Source: Corallococcus macrosporus DSM 14697 (GTDB lineage: Bacteria; Myxococcota; Myxococcia; Myxococcales; Myxococcaceae). Taken from it: a DNA stretch of 64,000 nt. A program made the position numbers and the translations under genes. This document shows, in pieces, positions 14,518 through 23,202 of this stretch. Each line of letters opens with the position of its first letter. Positions within the stretch are counted from its first letter, which is position 1. The stretch covers positions 3,512,501-3,576,500 of the forward strand of contig NZ_CP022203.1 in NCBI RefSeq assembly GCF_002305895.1, read 5' to 3'. The notes below the pieces were generated by a model. That model was not told where the DNA came from and ran no database searches. It saw nothing but the letters and a program-made list of their open reading frames with translations.

Positions 14518-16872
14518 ATGGAAGACCTCAAGAGCGTGACGGTCAGCTACCTCAGGGAGTTGGCCCGGAAGCACCTGGGGAGCGGCTACAGCCGGATGAA
14601 GAAGGAGGAGCTGCTCGCCGCCCTGGCCACCCATGTCCCCGCCCTGGCGAAGCTCGCCCGGCTGGCGGGCATCCCCGTGCCGCGGAAGCGCTCGGCCGCG
14701 AAGCCCGCCGCGCCAGCGGCCCGGCCCGCGGCGTCGAAGAAGGCCAGGGCGGAGCGGCCCGAGCCCGTGAAGGCGCCCAAGGTGGCGAAGCCCGCTGCCT
14801 CGAAGCCGAAGGCAGGGGCCGCGCCCGGGAGGGGGCAGGTGTCCGCGCCCAAGCGGGTGGCGGCCAAGCGGGCCAGCGAGAAGCCCGGGAGCAAGCCGAC
14901 GACCCGGCCCGCCCAGGTGGTGACCTTTCCGCCCAGGCCACGCGTGGAGCGCGCGCGCGAGCCCGTGACGCCGGTGGTGTCCTCGCTCTCCAAGCACGTC
15001 ACGCCACCCGTCGCGCCCGAGCCGGAACCCGGGCCTCCGCCGTCGCCCGTCAGCCGGTCCGCGCCGGTGCAGCACGCCGCGGAGCCCGTGGTGGAGGGCT
15101 TCTTCGTGGCGCGAGTGGCCGGAGAGGCCGAGGCGCGCAGCCACCACCTGGTGGAGACGGTGGCGGCGCCGCCCGCGCCCCCCGTCGATGACGAGGGGTT
15201 GGGGGAGTTGCCGGAGGGGTATCACGACGACGCCATGCTCCTGCTGCCCAGGGATCCGCACACGCTCTTCGTGTCCTGGGATTTCAGCCTGGGGGCGCGG
15301 TTGCGCGCGCAGGCTGGGTTGGAGTCGCCACGGCCGGTGCTGCGAGTGTTCGACGGTGAACAGGTGGACCGGGAGCTGGCCTTCGGGGTGGATGCGCGCG
15401 GCTTCTACATCCACGGATTGGGGCCGGGCCGGACGTACCGCGTGGAGGCGCACTACGTCGGACGTGATGGCCGGAGCCGGCGCATCGGCGCTTCGAGCAA
15501 TCGCGCGACGTTGCCTCCTTCGGGCGTGTCGACGGACCTGACGGTGAGATTCCTGCGGGTGCCTCCGGCGGAAGCCGCGCCGCCCGTGGCCGCTGAGGAG
15601 GCTTCGCCGGAAGAGGGGCGCGAGTACGTCACGTGGCGCCGGGTGGAGCTGCCCGGCAGTGGCGGCGTGCTGGACGTGCCGGAAGTCCACCGCGAGCGAG
15701 CGGCGAAGGCGGAGGCGGAGGCGCACCTGGAAGGGCCCGCGCGCGCGCCCGGGGCGTCGGACAAGCGCTATGTCGAGGCTTCGGCGCGTGCGCCCGGGGC
15801 TTCGGACCAGCGGTACGTGGAGACGGTGGGGCGCGCCGCGGGCGCGTCGGAGCAGCGCTACGTGGCGGAGGCCGCGCGCGGGGAGCACGGTGCTGGGACT
15901 GCCTTCGTGCCGCGATACCTGGAGACGCTGAGCCGTGCGCCGGGCGCATCGGACCTGCGCTATTCGGAAGGGGAGCGAACGGCCCGGACGCTTCTGGACG
16001 CGAAGGGACTCCCCGCTGCATCGGACGTGCGCAGCGCCACGGGTGGAACGTCGCCGTATCGCTACCTGGACGTGAAGGGCCTCCCCGGTGCGTCGGACCT
16101 GCGTTACGCGGAGGGTGGCACCGCGCGTCCGGTGGGCAGTGGCGTGTCGCCGCATCGCTACCTGGACGTGAAGGGCGCTCCAGGTGCGTCGGACCTGCGC
16201 TACGCGGAGGGCCCCGGTGCGCGTGACGAGTCTGCGCGGCCGCGTTACCTGGACGTGAGGAGCCTCCCGGGCGCATCGGACCTGCGCTACCTGGAGACCT
16301 CGGACCGTGCGCCAGGCGCGTCCGAGCGCCGCTATCTGGAAGCACCTCCCCGAGCGCAGGGAGCATCGGAGCACCGCTCCCTGGAGTCTCCTCCGGGCGC
16401 TTCGGACCTTCGCCATCTCGAAGCCCCGGCACGTGCTACCGGCGCGTCGGAGCACCGCGCCCTGGAGTCACCTCCAAGGCGGCAGGGCGCAGCGGACGTG
16501 GGCCCTGTCGAATCGAGCGCCAGCGCGCAACGTGCGTCTGTCGCAACGCCATCGCCCGCGGAGGCCGATGTGAGCCACCGGTACTTCGAGGCACCCACGA
16601 CGGGGCGCTCGTCCACCGCATCGACGTCGGCCGTCGAGCAGCACCGCCACGCCACCGCCGGGGAGGTGCCCTCCGCGCCCGAGCCGGAGGAGAACCACCG
16701 CTACTTCGAGCTGCCGCGGACGTCTTCGTCACAGCACGGCGGCGCCCGGCCCCCAGGCGGCAGCGGCGCAGCGCCGCAGCGGCCCTCCCTCGAGGCCCGC
16801 GAGGGCCCATCCCCCCAGGCCCCGGGTGAGCCGCTCCCCCGGAAGCCGCCTTCGAGCGACGGCCGCTCCTGA
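14518..16872 (+). CDS. DUF4912 protein with GASDxRY repeats
   Basis: A 784-residue protein in three parts. Residues 1-45 (MEDLKSVTVSYLRELARKHL onward) resemble a Rho-N/SAP-like helical motif. After an Ala/Lys/Pro linker, residues about 225-345 form a DUF4912 domain, an immunoglobulin-like sheet fold (LPRDPHTLFVSWDFSLG). From about 405 on are some 13 degenerate copies of a 10-15-residue unit, consensus APGASDLRYxE, then a Ser/Pro-rich end. The ATG at 14518 is taken; AAAGG lies about ten bases upstream. DUF4912 genes are often beside GH57 glucan enzymes, as here (25 bp to the next gene), which points to a role in alpha-glucan metabolism, perhaps binding the polymer. Function is not established. 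Confidence 0.75.
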   Translation: MEDLKSVTVSYLRELARKHLGSGYSRMKKEELLAALATHVPALAKLARLAGIPVPRKRSAAKPAAPAARPAASKKARAERPEPVKAPKVAKPAASKPKAGAAPGRGQVSAPKRVAAKRASEKPGSKPTTRPAQVVTFPPRPRVERAREPVTPVVSSLSKHVTPPVAPEPEPGPPPSPVSRSAPVQHAAEPVVEGFFVARVAGEAEARSHHLVETVAAPPAPPVDDEGLGELPEGYHDDAMLLLPRDPHTLFVSWDFSLGARLRAQAGLESPRPVLRVFDGEQVDRELAFGVDARGFYIHGLGPGRTYRVEAHYVGRDGRSRRIGASSNRATLPPSGVSTDLTVRFLRVPPAEAAPPVAAEEASPEEGREYVTWRRVELPGSGGVLDVPEVHRERAAKAEAEAHLEGPARAPGASDKRYVEASARAPGASDQRYVETVGRAAGASEQRYVAEAARGEHGAGTAFVPRYLETLSRAPGASDLRYSEGERTARTLLDAKGLPAASDVRSATGGTSPYRYLDVKGLPGASDLRYAEGGTARPVGSGVSPHRYLDVKGAPGASDLRYAEGPGARDESARPRYLDVRSLPGASDLRYLETSDRAPGASERRYLEAPPRAQGASEHRSLESPPGASDLRHLEAPARATGASEHRALESPPRRQGAADVGPVESSASAQRASVATPSPAEADVSHRYFEAPTTGRSSTASTSAVEQHRHATAGEVPSAPEPEENHRYFELPRTSSSQHGGARPPGGSGAAPQRPSLEAREGPSPQAPGEPLPRKPPSSDGRS
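15738..16500 (+). repeat. Array of GASDxRY peptide repeats
   Basis: About 13 copies of (R/L)(A/P)PGAS(D/E)xRYxE, spaced irregularly by 10-35 residues; the last copies are diverged (GASEHRA, GAADVGP). Several segments also share the longer phrase RYLDVKGxPGASDLRYAEG, showing recent duplication. Confidence 0.8.
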
Positions 16873-16897
16873 ACCCGCACGGAGACATTGAACGCTT

Positions 16898-18487
16898 ATG
16901 AGCCTGGGCTCTCTCGCGCTGGTCCTCCACGCGCACCTCCCCTTCGTCCGGCACCCCGAACACGAGGACTTCCTCGAGGAGGACTGGCTGTACGAAGCCA
17001 TCTCGGAGACGTACCTCCCGCTGCTCCAGGTCTTCGACGCGCTGGCGGAGGACGGCGTCCCGTTCCGGCTGGCGATGACGCTGTCCCCGACGCTCGTCTC
17101 CATGCTGCGAGACGAGCTGCTGATGAGCCGCTACGCGCGGCGGCTGGACCTGCTGTGTGAGCTCGGCGCGCGCGAGGTGCACCGGACGCGCGACGACGCC
17201 ACCTTCGGGCCCCTGGCCCACTTCTACCGTGACCACTTCGAGTCACTGCGGCGCGCGTTCCACGACCGGTACCGGAGGGACCTCGTCTCCGCGTTCCGCC
17301 GCCTCCAGGACGCGGGCCACCTGGACATCCTCACCTGCAACGCGACGCACGGCTTCCTGCCGCTGATGCAGCAGGTGCCCGAGGCCGTCCGCGCGCAGGT
17401 GACGGTGGCGGCGAACCACTACCGCCAGCACTTCGGCAGAGACCCGGCCGGCATCTGGCTCGCCGAGTGCGGCTACTACCCGGGCCTGGAGCGCCTGCTG
17501 GCCAACGAGCGCATCCGCTACTTCTTCGTCGACACGCACGGCCTGACGGACGCCGTGCCCCGGCCCCTGCACGGACCCTACGCGCCCGTCTTCACCGAGG
17601 CGGGCGTGGCCGCGTATGCCCGCGACCCGGAGAGCAGCCAGCAGGTGTGGAGCACCGAGCACGGCTACCCGGGCGACCCGGACTACCGCGAGTTCTACCG
17701 GGACATCGGCTGGGACCTGGACCTGGACTACATCCGCCCGTTCATCCAGCCCACCGGCGAGCGCAAGAACACCGGCTTCAAGTACTACCGCATCACCGGG
17801 AAGACGAACGAGAAGCGCCCCTATGACCCGCGCGCCGCGCGAGAGCGGGCCGCGGTGCATGCGGGCAACTTCCTGTTCAACCGTCAACGGCAGATAGAGG
17901 ACCTCGCCTCGCGTCTGGGCGGCCGGGCGCCGGTGGTCGTCGCGCCGTATGACGCCGAGCTCTTCGGCCACTGGTGGTTCGAGGGGCCTCAGTTCCTCGA
18001 CTTCCTCATCCGCAAGGCCGCGCGGGAGCAGCAGACGTTCCGGCTGGTGACGCCGTCGGACGACCTGCGCGAGCACCCGGAGAACCAGGTGGCCACGCCG
18101 CCGCTGTCCTCCTGGGGCGCGGGGGGCTACGCCACCATGTGGCTCGACGGGAGCAATGATTGGATCTACCGCCACCTCAACCAGTGCGCGAAGCAGATGG
18201 TGGAGCTGGCGCGGGACTTCCCGGACGCCAACGAGCTGCAGCGCCGCGCGCTCAACCAGGCCGCCCGGGAGCTGCTGCTCGCCCAGTCCTCCGACTGGGC
18301 CTTCATCATGAAGACGGGCACCATGGTGGAGTACGCCCAGCGCCGCACGCGCGAGCACATCCTGCGCTTCCAGCGCCTGCACGAGCAGCTCCGCGGCGGC
18401 AGTCTGGACGAGCGCTGGCTCTCCCAGGTGGAGGGCCGCGACAACCTCTATCCAGAGCTGGACTACCGGCTCTATCTGCCTGCTTGA
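16898..18487 (+). CDS. GH57 family alpha-glucan branching-type enzyme
   Basis: A 529-residue glycoside hydrolase family 57 protein. The N-terminal LVLHAHLPFVRHPE is the family signature. The likely nucleophile Glu lies in WLAECGYYPG near residue 190 and the acid/base Asp in APYDAELFGHWWFEG near 350; the SSWGAGGYATMWLDGSN stretch fits the branching-enzyme branch (DUF1957-type, like TK1436). Predicted action is cutting an alpha-1,4-glucan and rejoining it by alpha-1,6 linkage, for glycogen or a related storage polymer in the cytoplasm. It follows the DUF4912 gene by 25 bp and is very probably co-transcribed. Branching activity rather than amylase activity is inferred from similarity in memory. 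Confidence 0.9.
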   Translation: MSLGSLALVLHAHLPFVRHPEHEDFLEEDWLYEAISETYLPLLQVFDALAEDGVPFRLAMTLSPTLVSMLRDELLMSRYARRLDLLCELGAREVHRTRDDATFGPLAHFYRDHFESLRRAFHDRYRRDLVSAFRRLQDAGHLDILTCNATHGFLPLMQQVPEAVRAQVTVAANHYRQHFGRDPAGIWLAECGYYPGLERLLANERIRYFFVDTHGLTDAVPRPLHGPYAPVFTEAGVAAYARDPESSQQVWSTEHGYPGDPDYREFYRDIGWDLDLDYIRPFIQPTGERKNTGFKYYRITGKTNEKRPYDPRAARERAAVHAGNFLFNRQRQIEDLASRLGGRAPVVVAPYDAELFGHWWFEGPQFLDFLIRKAAREQQTFRLVTPSDDLREHPENQVATPPLSSWGAGGYATMWLDGSNDWIYRHLNQCAKQMVELARDFPDANELQRRALNQAARELLLAQSSDWAFIMKTGTMVEYAQRRTREHILRFQRLHEQLRGGSLDERWLSQVEGRDNLYPELDYRLYLPA

Positions 18488-18584
18488 GGCCAGGGGGATG
18501 CAGGGTGGGGTGATGTGTCCTCCTGTCGCCACGACAGACGGTTTGGCTTGCGGGGCAGGTTTTCGGCTTTAGCTTGGTCTGCAT

Positions 18585-20060
18585 ATGAACCGTTCGACCG
18601 TCTCGTTCCGGAAGGCGCTCGTCGCCGCGCTGCTGGTCGCGTTGCCCCCCGCCGCCGTTGCCCAGGCGCCGAAGCCGCCCGCGGCCACGCAGCCGGGCGC
18701 GGGCAACGTCCTCCAGCCGGCCACGCGGGAAGCCCAGACGCTCCCGTCGCTGGCGCCGCTGGTGGAGTCGGTGAAGTCCGCCGTGGTCAACGTGGACGTG
18801 CAGGCCCGAGGGGGCGGCCTGCCGCGGGGCATGGAGGGCAATCCGCTCTTCGACCGCTTCTTCGGCGGAGGCCGGGAAGGCGGCAGCCAACGCCGCGAGC
18901 CGCTGCGCCAGGGCGCGGGCTCCGGCTTCATCATCGACCCGAAGGGCCTGGTGCTGACCAACAACCACGTGGTGGAGGAGGCCGTCAGCATCACCATCCG
19001 CCTGGACGACGGGCGCAGCTTCAGCGGCGAGGTGGTGGGGAGGGATCCGCTCACCGACGTGGCGCTCGTGCGGCTGAAGGAGAAGGTGGAGGGCCTGCCC
19101 ACGGTGAAGCTGGGCGACTCGGATGCGCTGCGCGTGGGGGACTGGGTGGTGGCCATCGGCAACCCGTTTGGCCTGGCCTCCAGCGTGAGCCTGGGCATCG
19201 TCTCCGCGCGGGCCCGTGAGATTGGCGCCAGCCAGTACGACGAGTTCCTCCAGACGGACGCGGCCATCAACCCGGGCAACTCGGGCGGCCCGCTCTTCAA
19301 CATGAAGGGGGAGGTGGTGGGCATCAACACCGCCATCGTGGGCGGTGGCTCCGGCATCGGCTTCGCGGTGCCCAGCACCCTCATCAGCTCCCTGCTGCCG
19401 CAGTTGCAGAAGGAAGGCTCCGTCACGCGCGCGTGGCTGGGCGTGGGCATCCAGGACTTGACGCGGGACCTGGCCAACGCGCTCAAGCTCCCGGTGAACG
19501 AGGGCGCCATCCTCACGCAGGTGATGCCTGCCTCGCCGGCCTCGAAGGCGGGCCTGAAGCAGGATGACGTGGTCATCGCCATCGACGGGCGGACCGTCAC
19601 CTCCAGCGGCGAGCTGACGCGCACGGTGGCGCTCAAGCGGCCCGGCAGCACCTCCACGCTGACGCTGTTCCGCGACGGGAAGAAGCGGGACGTGAAGGTG
19701 GCGCTGGGCACGCGGCCGGACCTGGAGGGCGTGGCCTCGGCGAAGCAGCGCCCGGAGGACCAGCAGGAGAGCTCCCGCCGCGTGGGCGTCAGCCTCCAGA
19801 ACCTGGACGCGCGCACCGCGAAGCAGGCCGGCTTCACGGACAGCAGCGGCGCGCTCATCACCGACGTGATTCCCGGCTCGCCGGCGGACCGCGCGCAGTT
19901 GGAGCCCGGCATGGTCGTCATCGAGGCCAACCGCAAGAAGGTGGAGAGCGCGGACGCGCTGGCGAGCATCATCAAGGGGGCCGCGTCCGGCAGCACCTTG
20001 CTGCTGCGCGTGACGGCGCCGGGCGGGGCCCGCAACCTGCGCGCCCTGCGCGTGCCGTGA
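18585..20060 (+). CDS. Periplasmic HtrA/DegQ-type serine protease
   Basis: A 491-residue Do-family protease. A signal peptide covers residues 1-27 (positively charged start, LVAALLVALPPAAVAQA). The trypsin-like domain carries the catalytic triad His128 (TNNHVVEE), Asp158 (LTDVALVRL) and Ser233 (NPGNSGGPL). Two PDZ domains follow, from about 300 and 395, binding exposed C-termini. It should degrade or refold damaged envelope proteins in the periplasm. It starts at an ATG 98 bp after the GH57 gene; a small CTGTCG/CGACAG hairpin (18523-18537) sits in the gap. Confidence 0.95.
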   Translation: MNRSTVSFRKALVAALLVALPPAAVAQAPKPPAATQPGAGNVLQPATREAQTLPSLAPLVESVKSAVVNVDVQARGGGLPRGMEGNPLFDRFFGGGREGGSQRREPLRQGAGSGFIIDPKGLVLTNNHVVEEAVSITIRLDDGRSFSGEVVGRDPLTDVALVRLKEKVEGLPTVKLGDSDALRVGDWVVAIGNPFGLASSVSLGIVSARAREIGASQYDEFLQTDAAINPGNSGGPLFNMKGEVVGINTAIVGGGSGIGFAVPSTLISSLLPQLQKEGSVTRAWLGVGIQDLTRDLANALKLPVNEGAILTQVMPASPASKAGLKQDDVVIAIDGRTVTSSGELTRTVALKRPGSTSTLTLFRDGKKRDVKVALGTRPDLEGVASAKQRPEDQQESSRRVGVSLQNLDARTAKQAGFTDSSGALITDVIPGSPADRAQLEPGMVVIEANRKKVESADALASIIKGAASGSTLLLRVTAPGGARNLRALRVP

Positions 20061-20082
20061 GGCCAGCGCGCGGGAGCGGCGC

Positions 20083-20240
20083 ATGAGCGTCAACGACGTC
20101 GCGCTGGGGGACAGCACGGCCGTGGGCGTGGGCGGCTACCCCGAGCACCTCGCCTCCCGGCTGCGCGCCGGCGGGCTGCCCGTGGGCCTCAGCAACCTGG
20201 GGCAGAGCGGCCCACGGCGCGCACGCTGGTGAGCCGCTGA
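20083..20240 (+). pseudogene. 5' remnant of an SGNH/GDSL hydrolase gene
   Basis: An ATG at 20083, with GGGAG six bases upstream, opens a peptide containing VALGDSTAVGVG, the block I GDS motif of SGNH hydrolases, followed by GGYPEHLASRLRAGG and LSNLGQSG, which match the family's first 45 residues. The frame then stops at 20230. Adding one G after 20211 restores SGATARTLVSR, the expected block, before another stop at 20238. The remaining 150 or more residues of a hydrolase are missing, and the end of the diguanylate cyclase gene begins at once. This looks like a frameshift plus a 3' deletion. Synteny numbering in M. xanthus leaves room for a full gene here. Confidence 0.65.
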
Positions 20241-20244
20241 GCGG

Positions 20245-22179
20245 CTACGCCTTGGCCACGCCCCCCGGGGGCTTGGGGGCGGCGACGGCGGGGGGCTCGG
20301 CGGAGGGCGTGTGGGGCCCGCGCTCGCGGCCGGGGTGCAGCTCCATGCCGGCCTCGTACAGGGTGGTGCGGTTGCGGCCCGTGCGCTTGCTGAAGTAGAG
20401 CGCCGCGTCCGCGCAGTCCACCAGCTCCTCCTGGGCGGTGGCGTCGGATGGGAAGTGCGACACGCCAATGGACACCGTGACGTGGTTGCCCGGCAGTCCC
20501 GGCTGGGCCAGGGCCACCGACTCCGCCACGGCGCGGCGCAGCTTCTCCGCGACCTCCATGGCCTCCGCCCTGGGCGTCTGCGGCAGCAGGAGCACGAACT
20601 CCTCGCCGCCGTAGCGGGCCAGCGTGTCCACCTTGCGCACGCGCAGCCGCAGCACGTCGCACACCCGCCGCAGCGTCTCGTCACCCACGCGGTGGCCGGC
20701 CAGGTCGTTGATGCGCTTGAAGTGGTCCACGTCCACCATGAGCAGCGCCAGCGGCGTGCCGAAGCGGTTGGCCCGCGCCAGCTCCAGCTCCATGCGCTGG
20801 AAGAGGTGGCGCCGGTTGGGCACGCCGGTGAGCGGGTCCGTCATGGTGAGCTTCACCGTCTCCGCGTGCAGCCGGGCGTTCTTCACCGCCGTGGCCACCA
20901 CGTCCGCCACCGCGGTGAGCAGCTCGATCTCCTCCGCGGAGAAGCTGGCCACCTCGGGGCGCTGGAAGTTCATCACGCCCAGCAGCGTCTCCATGTGCAC
21001 CATGGGCGCCGCCAGCAGCGCGCCGCTGTTCAGCCCGCCCTTCACCAGGTCCGGCCGGGCGAACACGCTGGAGCGGTCCGCGGTGTCCGGCAGGTACACG
21101 GCCTTGCGGGACTCCGCCGCGCGCCCGCAGGCGCCTTCGCCCAGCGCGAAGGTGAGGCCCTCCGCGCCGCGGCCCTCCGGCCAGGCATGCTTGATTTCCA
21201 GCACGCCGTCCGGGTTCATCAACATGATGGAGAACTCGGGGATGCGCAGCCGCTCCGTCACCAGCCGCGTGACGGCGTCCAGCAGCTCGTCCAGCTCCAG
21301 CGTGGCGTTGAGCGAGCGCGCCACGTCGAACAGCAGCGCCAGCTCCTTGAGGCGGTCCTCCAGCTCGTCCTTGAGGGCCAGCTTCTCCTTCACCAGCTCC
21401 AGGTCGCGGTGGGTGTCGATCTCCTCCGCCTTCATGGAGGTGAGCCGCGCCAGCATCTGGTTGAAGGCCGCGCCCAACCGCGCGAGCTCGTCGGTGCCCC
21501 GCGCGTCCGCGCGCACCAGCAGGTCCCCCGCCTCCGCGCGCCGCATGGCCGCGCTCAGCCTGCGCAGCGGGCGGGTGAGGATGAAGTGCAGCGCCAGCCC
21601 GGTGATGAGCGCCAGCAGCACCACGAACAGCCCCATGGACCCGAGCGCCGCGCCGAAGACGGACGACAGTTGCTGGTGCAGCGCCGGCTCCGCCATGCGG
21701 AGCTGGAGGATGCTCGCGCCGGGGACGTCCCCCGTGGTGTGGCAGCCCGCGCACTCCGGGCCGCCGAGGGGACGGATCACCTCCGTCATCCGCGCCACCG
21801 AGCGCGCCCGCTCGGGGCCGGGCGCCGTCAGCCGCGCGGCCTCCGGGTGCACCGTGCCTTCCTCGCCCGTGCGCCGGGACCAGAGGATGCGCCCGTCCAG
21901 CGTCAGCACCCGCACGTCCTCCACCGAGCGGAACAGCCGGGTGTCGGAGCGCAGCACCTCCGTCACCGCGCCGTGGGCCGGGGCCCCGCGCGCCTGCGGG
22001 AGGGTGAAGGTGGAGGCGACGAACTCCGCCAGCGCCAGCGACTCCACCTGGGTGGCGTCCTGCACCGCGACCCGCGCCTCACGCCAGAAGTGGCCGACGC
22101 CGAGCAGCGCCACGAGCAGCCCGGGCAGGGCGATGCTCCACAGCAGCTTGCGACCAACGGTGTCGGGACCCAGGGGCAT
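20245..22179 (-). CDS. Membrane diguanylate cyclase with CxxCH, HAMP and GAF domains
   Basis: A 644-residue c-di-GMP synthase. Order: membrane segment (residues 12-30), periplasmic sensor to about 170, second membrane segment (about 172-198), HAMP, coiled coil, GAF (about 285-440) and GGDEF. The active site reads GGEEF and is preceded, five residues upstream, by RKVD, the RxxD inhibitory site for product feedback. The sensor contains CAGCH at 143-147, a c-type haem attachment motif, in a DUF3365-like setting, suggesting redox or gas sensing. The tail is Pro/Ala-rich. It likely corresponds to the GGDEF protein MXAN_2997 of M. xanthus. The pairing of haem motif and cyclase is seen; haem binding is inference. 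Confidence 0.9.
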   Translation of the reverse strand: MPLGPDTVGRKLLWSIALPGLLVALLGVGHFWREARVAVQDATQVESLALAEFVASTFTLPQARGAPAHGAVTEVLRSDTRLFRSVEDVRVLTLDGRILWSRRTGEEGTVHPEAARLTAPGPERARSVARMTEVIRPLGGPECAGCHTTGDVPGASILQLRMAEPALHQQLSSVFGAALGSMGLFVVLLALITGLALHFILTRPLRRLSAAMRRAEAGDLLVRADARGTDELARLGAAFNQMLARLTSMKAEEIDTHRDLELVKEKLALKDELEDRLKELALLFDVARSLNATLELDELLDAVTRLVTERLRIPEFSIMLMNPDGVLEIKHAWPEGRGAEGLTFALGEGACGRAAESRKAVYLPDTADRSSVFARPDLVKGGLNSGALLAAPMVHMETLLGVMNFQRPEVASFSAEEIELLTAVADVVATAVKNARLHAETVKLTMTDPLTGVPNRRHLFQRMELELARANRFGTPLALLMVDVDHFKRINDLAGHRVGDETLRRVCDVLRLRVRKVDTLARYGGEEFVLLLPQTPRAEAMEVAEKLRRAVAESVALAQPGLPGNHVTVSIGVSHFPSDATAQEELVDCADAALYFSKRTGRNRTTLYEAGMELHPGRERGPHTPSAEPPAVAAPKPPGGVAKA

Positions 22180-22245
22180 GCGGGTGCTCGCGGCTCTCGA
22201 GCGCGGGGTTTCGGACTGGTTTCACGGAGTTCGGACGGTCCGTGA

Positions 22246-22274
22246 ATTGTCAGGTGGCTGACGCTACCTGTCAA
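22246..22274 (-). promoter_or_regulatory. Promoter overlapped by an inverted repeat, diguanylate cyclase gene
   Basis: On the minus strand a consensus TTGACA (22274-22269), 17 bp and GACAAT (22251-22246). The same bases form a near-perfect inverted repeat: TTGTCAGGTGGC (22247-22258), 4-bp spacer, GCTACCTGTCAA (22263-22274), 10 of 12 matching. The overlap of dyad and promoter suggests a repressor site serving this gene and possibly the divergent pgeF. Confidence 0.55.
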
Positions 22275-22357
22275 ACGAAGCAGCGAAATCATCCTACGAT
22301 TGCGCTGACGCTGGATCACCTCCTGATGCATCAACCCGGAGGATTCCCGGAGATTCC

Positions 22358-23118
22358 ATGCCGACCGAGCCGCTCACCTCGTCGCTGTTGCCCGTGCCGC
22401 ACGGCTTCACCACTCGCGCCGGCGGCTGTTCGGAGGGGCCCTACGCGTCGCTCAACCTGGGCTTCTCCGTGGGCGACGAACGGGCGCGCGTGGAGGAGAA
22501 CCACCGCCGCCTGGCCCAGGCCGCTGGCGCGCCGCTCGAAGCGCTGAGCCGCGTGTCCCAGGTCCATGGCGACCGCGTGGTGGAGGCCCGGAGCGGGGAG
22601 GGCGCCCAGGGGCTGCGCCCCACGGAGGGCGAGGCGGACGGCCTGTGGACGCGCACGCCGGGAAGCTGGGTGGCGGTGGGCACGGCGGACTGCGTGCCGG
22701 TGCTGCTGGTGGACCCGGAGGGGCGCGGCGTGGCGGCGGTCCACTCCGGCTGGCGGGGCACGGACGCGGACATCAGCGCGCGCGCCGTGGAGGCGCTGGT
22801 GGCGCGGGGGCCCGGCCGGAGCGGCTGCTGGCGGCGGTGGGGCCGGCGATACAGGTCTGTTGCTACGAGGTGTCGGAGGAGCTGGCGCAACGCTTCCGCG
22901 CGCGCTCCGGGGCGGACGTGGTGCGGTGGGCGGAGGGCACGCCGCGGCTGGATTTGACGCGCGCGGTGCGGCAGACGCTGCTGGCGGCGGGGCTCAAGCC
23001 GGCCCACGTCGACGTGCTACACGCCTGTACCGCGTGTGATCCCACGCGCTTCTTCTCCCACCGCCGGGACGCGGGGCGGACGGGGCGGCACCTCAATTAC
23101 GTGGTACACCGCTTCTAG
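22358..23118 (+). pseudogene. pgeF: Frameshifted PgeF (YfiH/LACC1-type) enzyme
   Basis: Two adjacent frames together make a complete YfiH-family protein of about 253 residues. The first (from ATG 22358) has SQVHGDRV, GTADCVPVLL and AAVHSGWRG, which supply the metal-binding His/Cys set; the second (to 23118) has PAIQVCCYEVSEEL, HACTACD and FFSHRRDAGRTGR. The break is at the G/C run 22806-22813: one base is missing, moving the frame by -1. Family members are purine nucleoside phosphorylase/adenosine deaminase-like enzymes, once called polyphenol oxidases. Either the gene is inactive or the run is a sequencing error; the downstream half shows no further decay. Confidence 0.75.
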
Positions 23119-23202
23119 CCTCCCGGTGCGGGGGGCCGATTTCTTGACGCTCTCCGACGGGCCTTCCTATCCTCGGGGAGTCCCCTCTGCTGAAAAAGGC
23201 CC

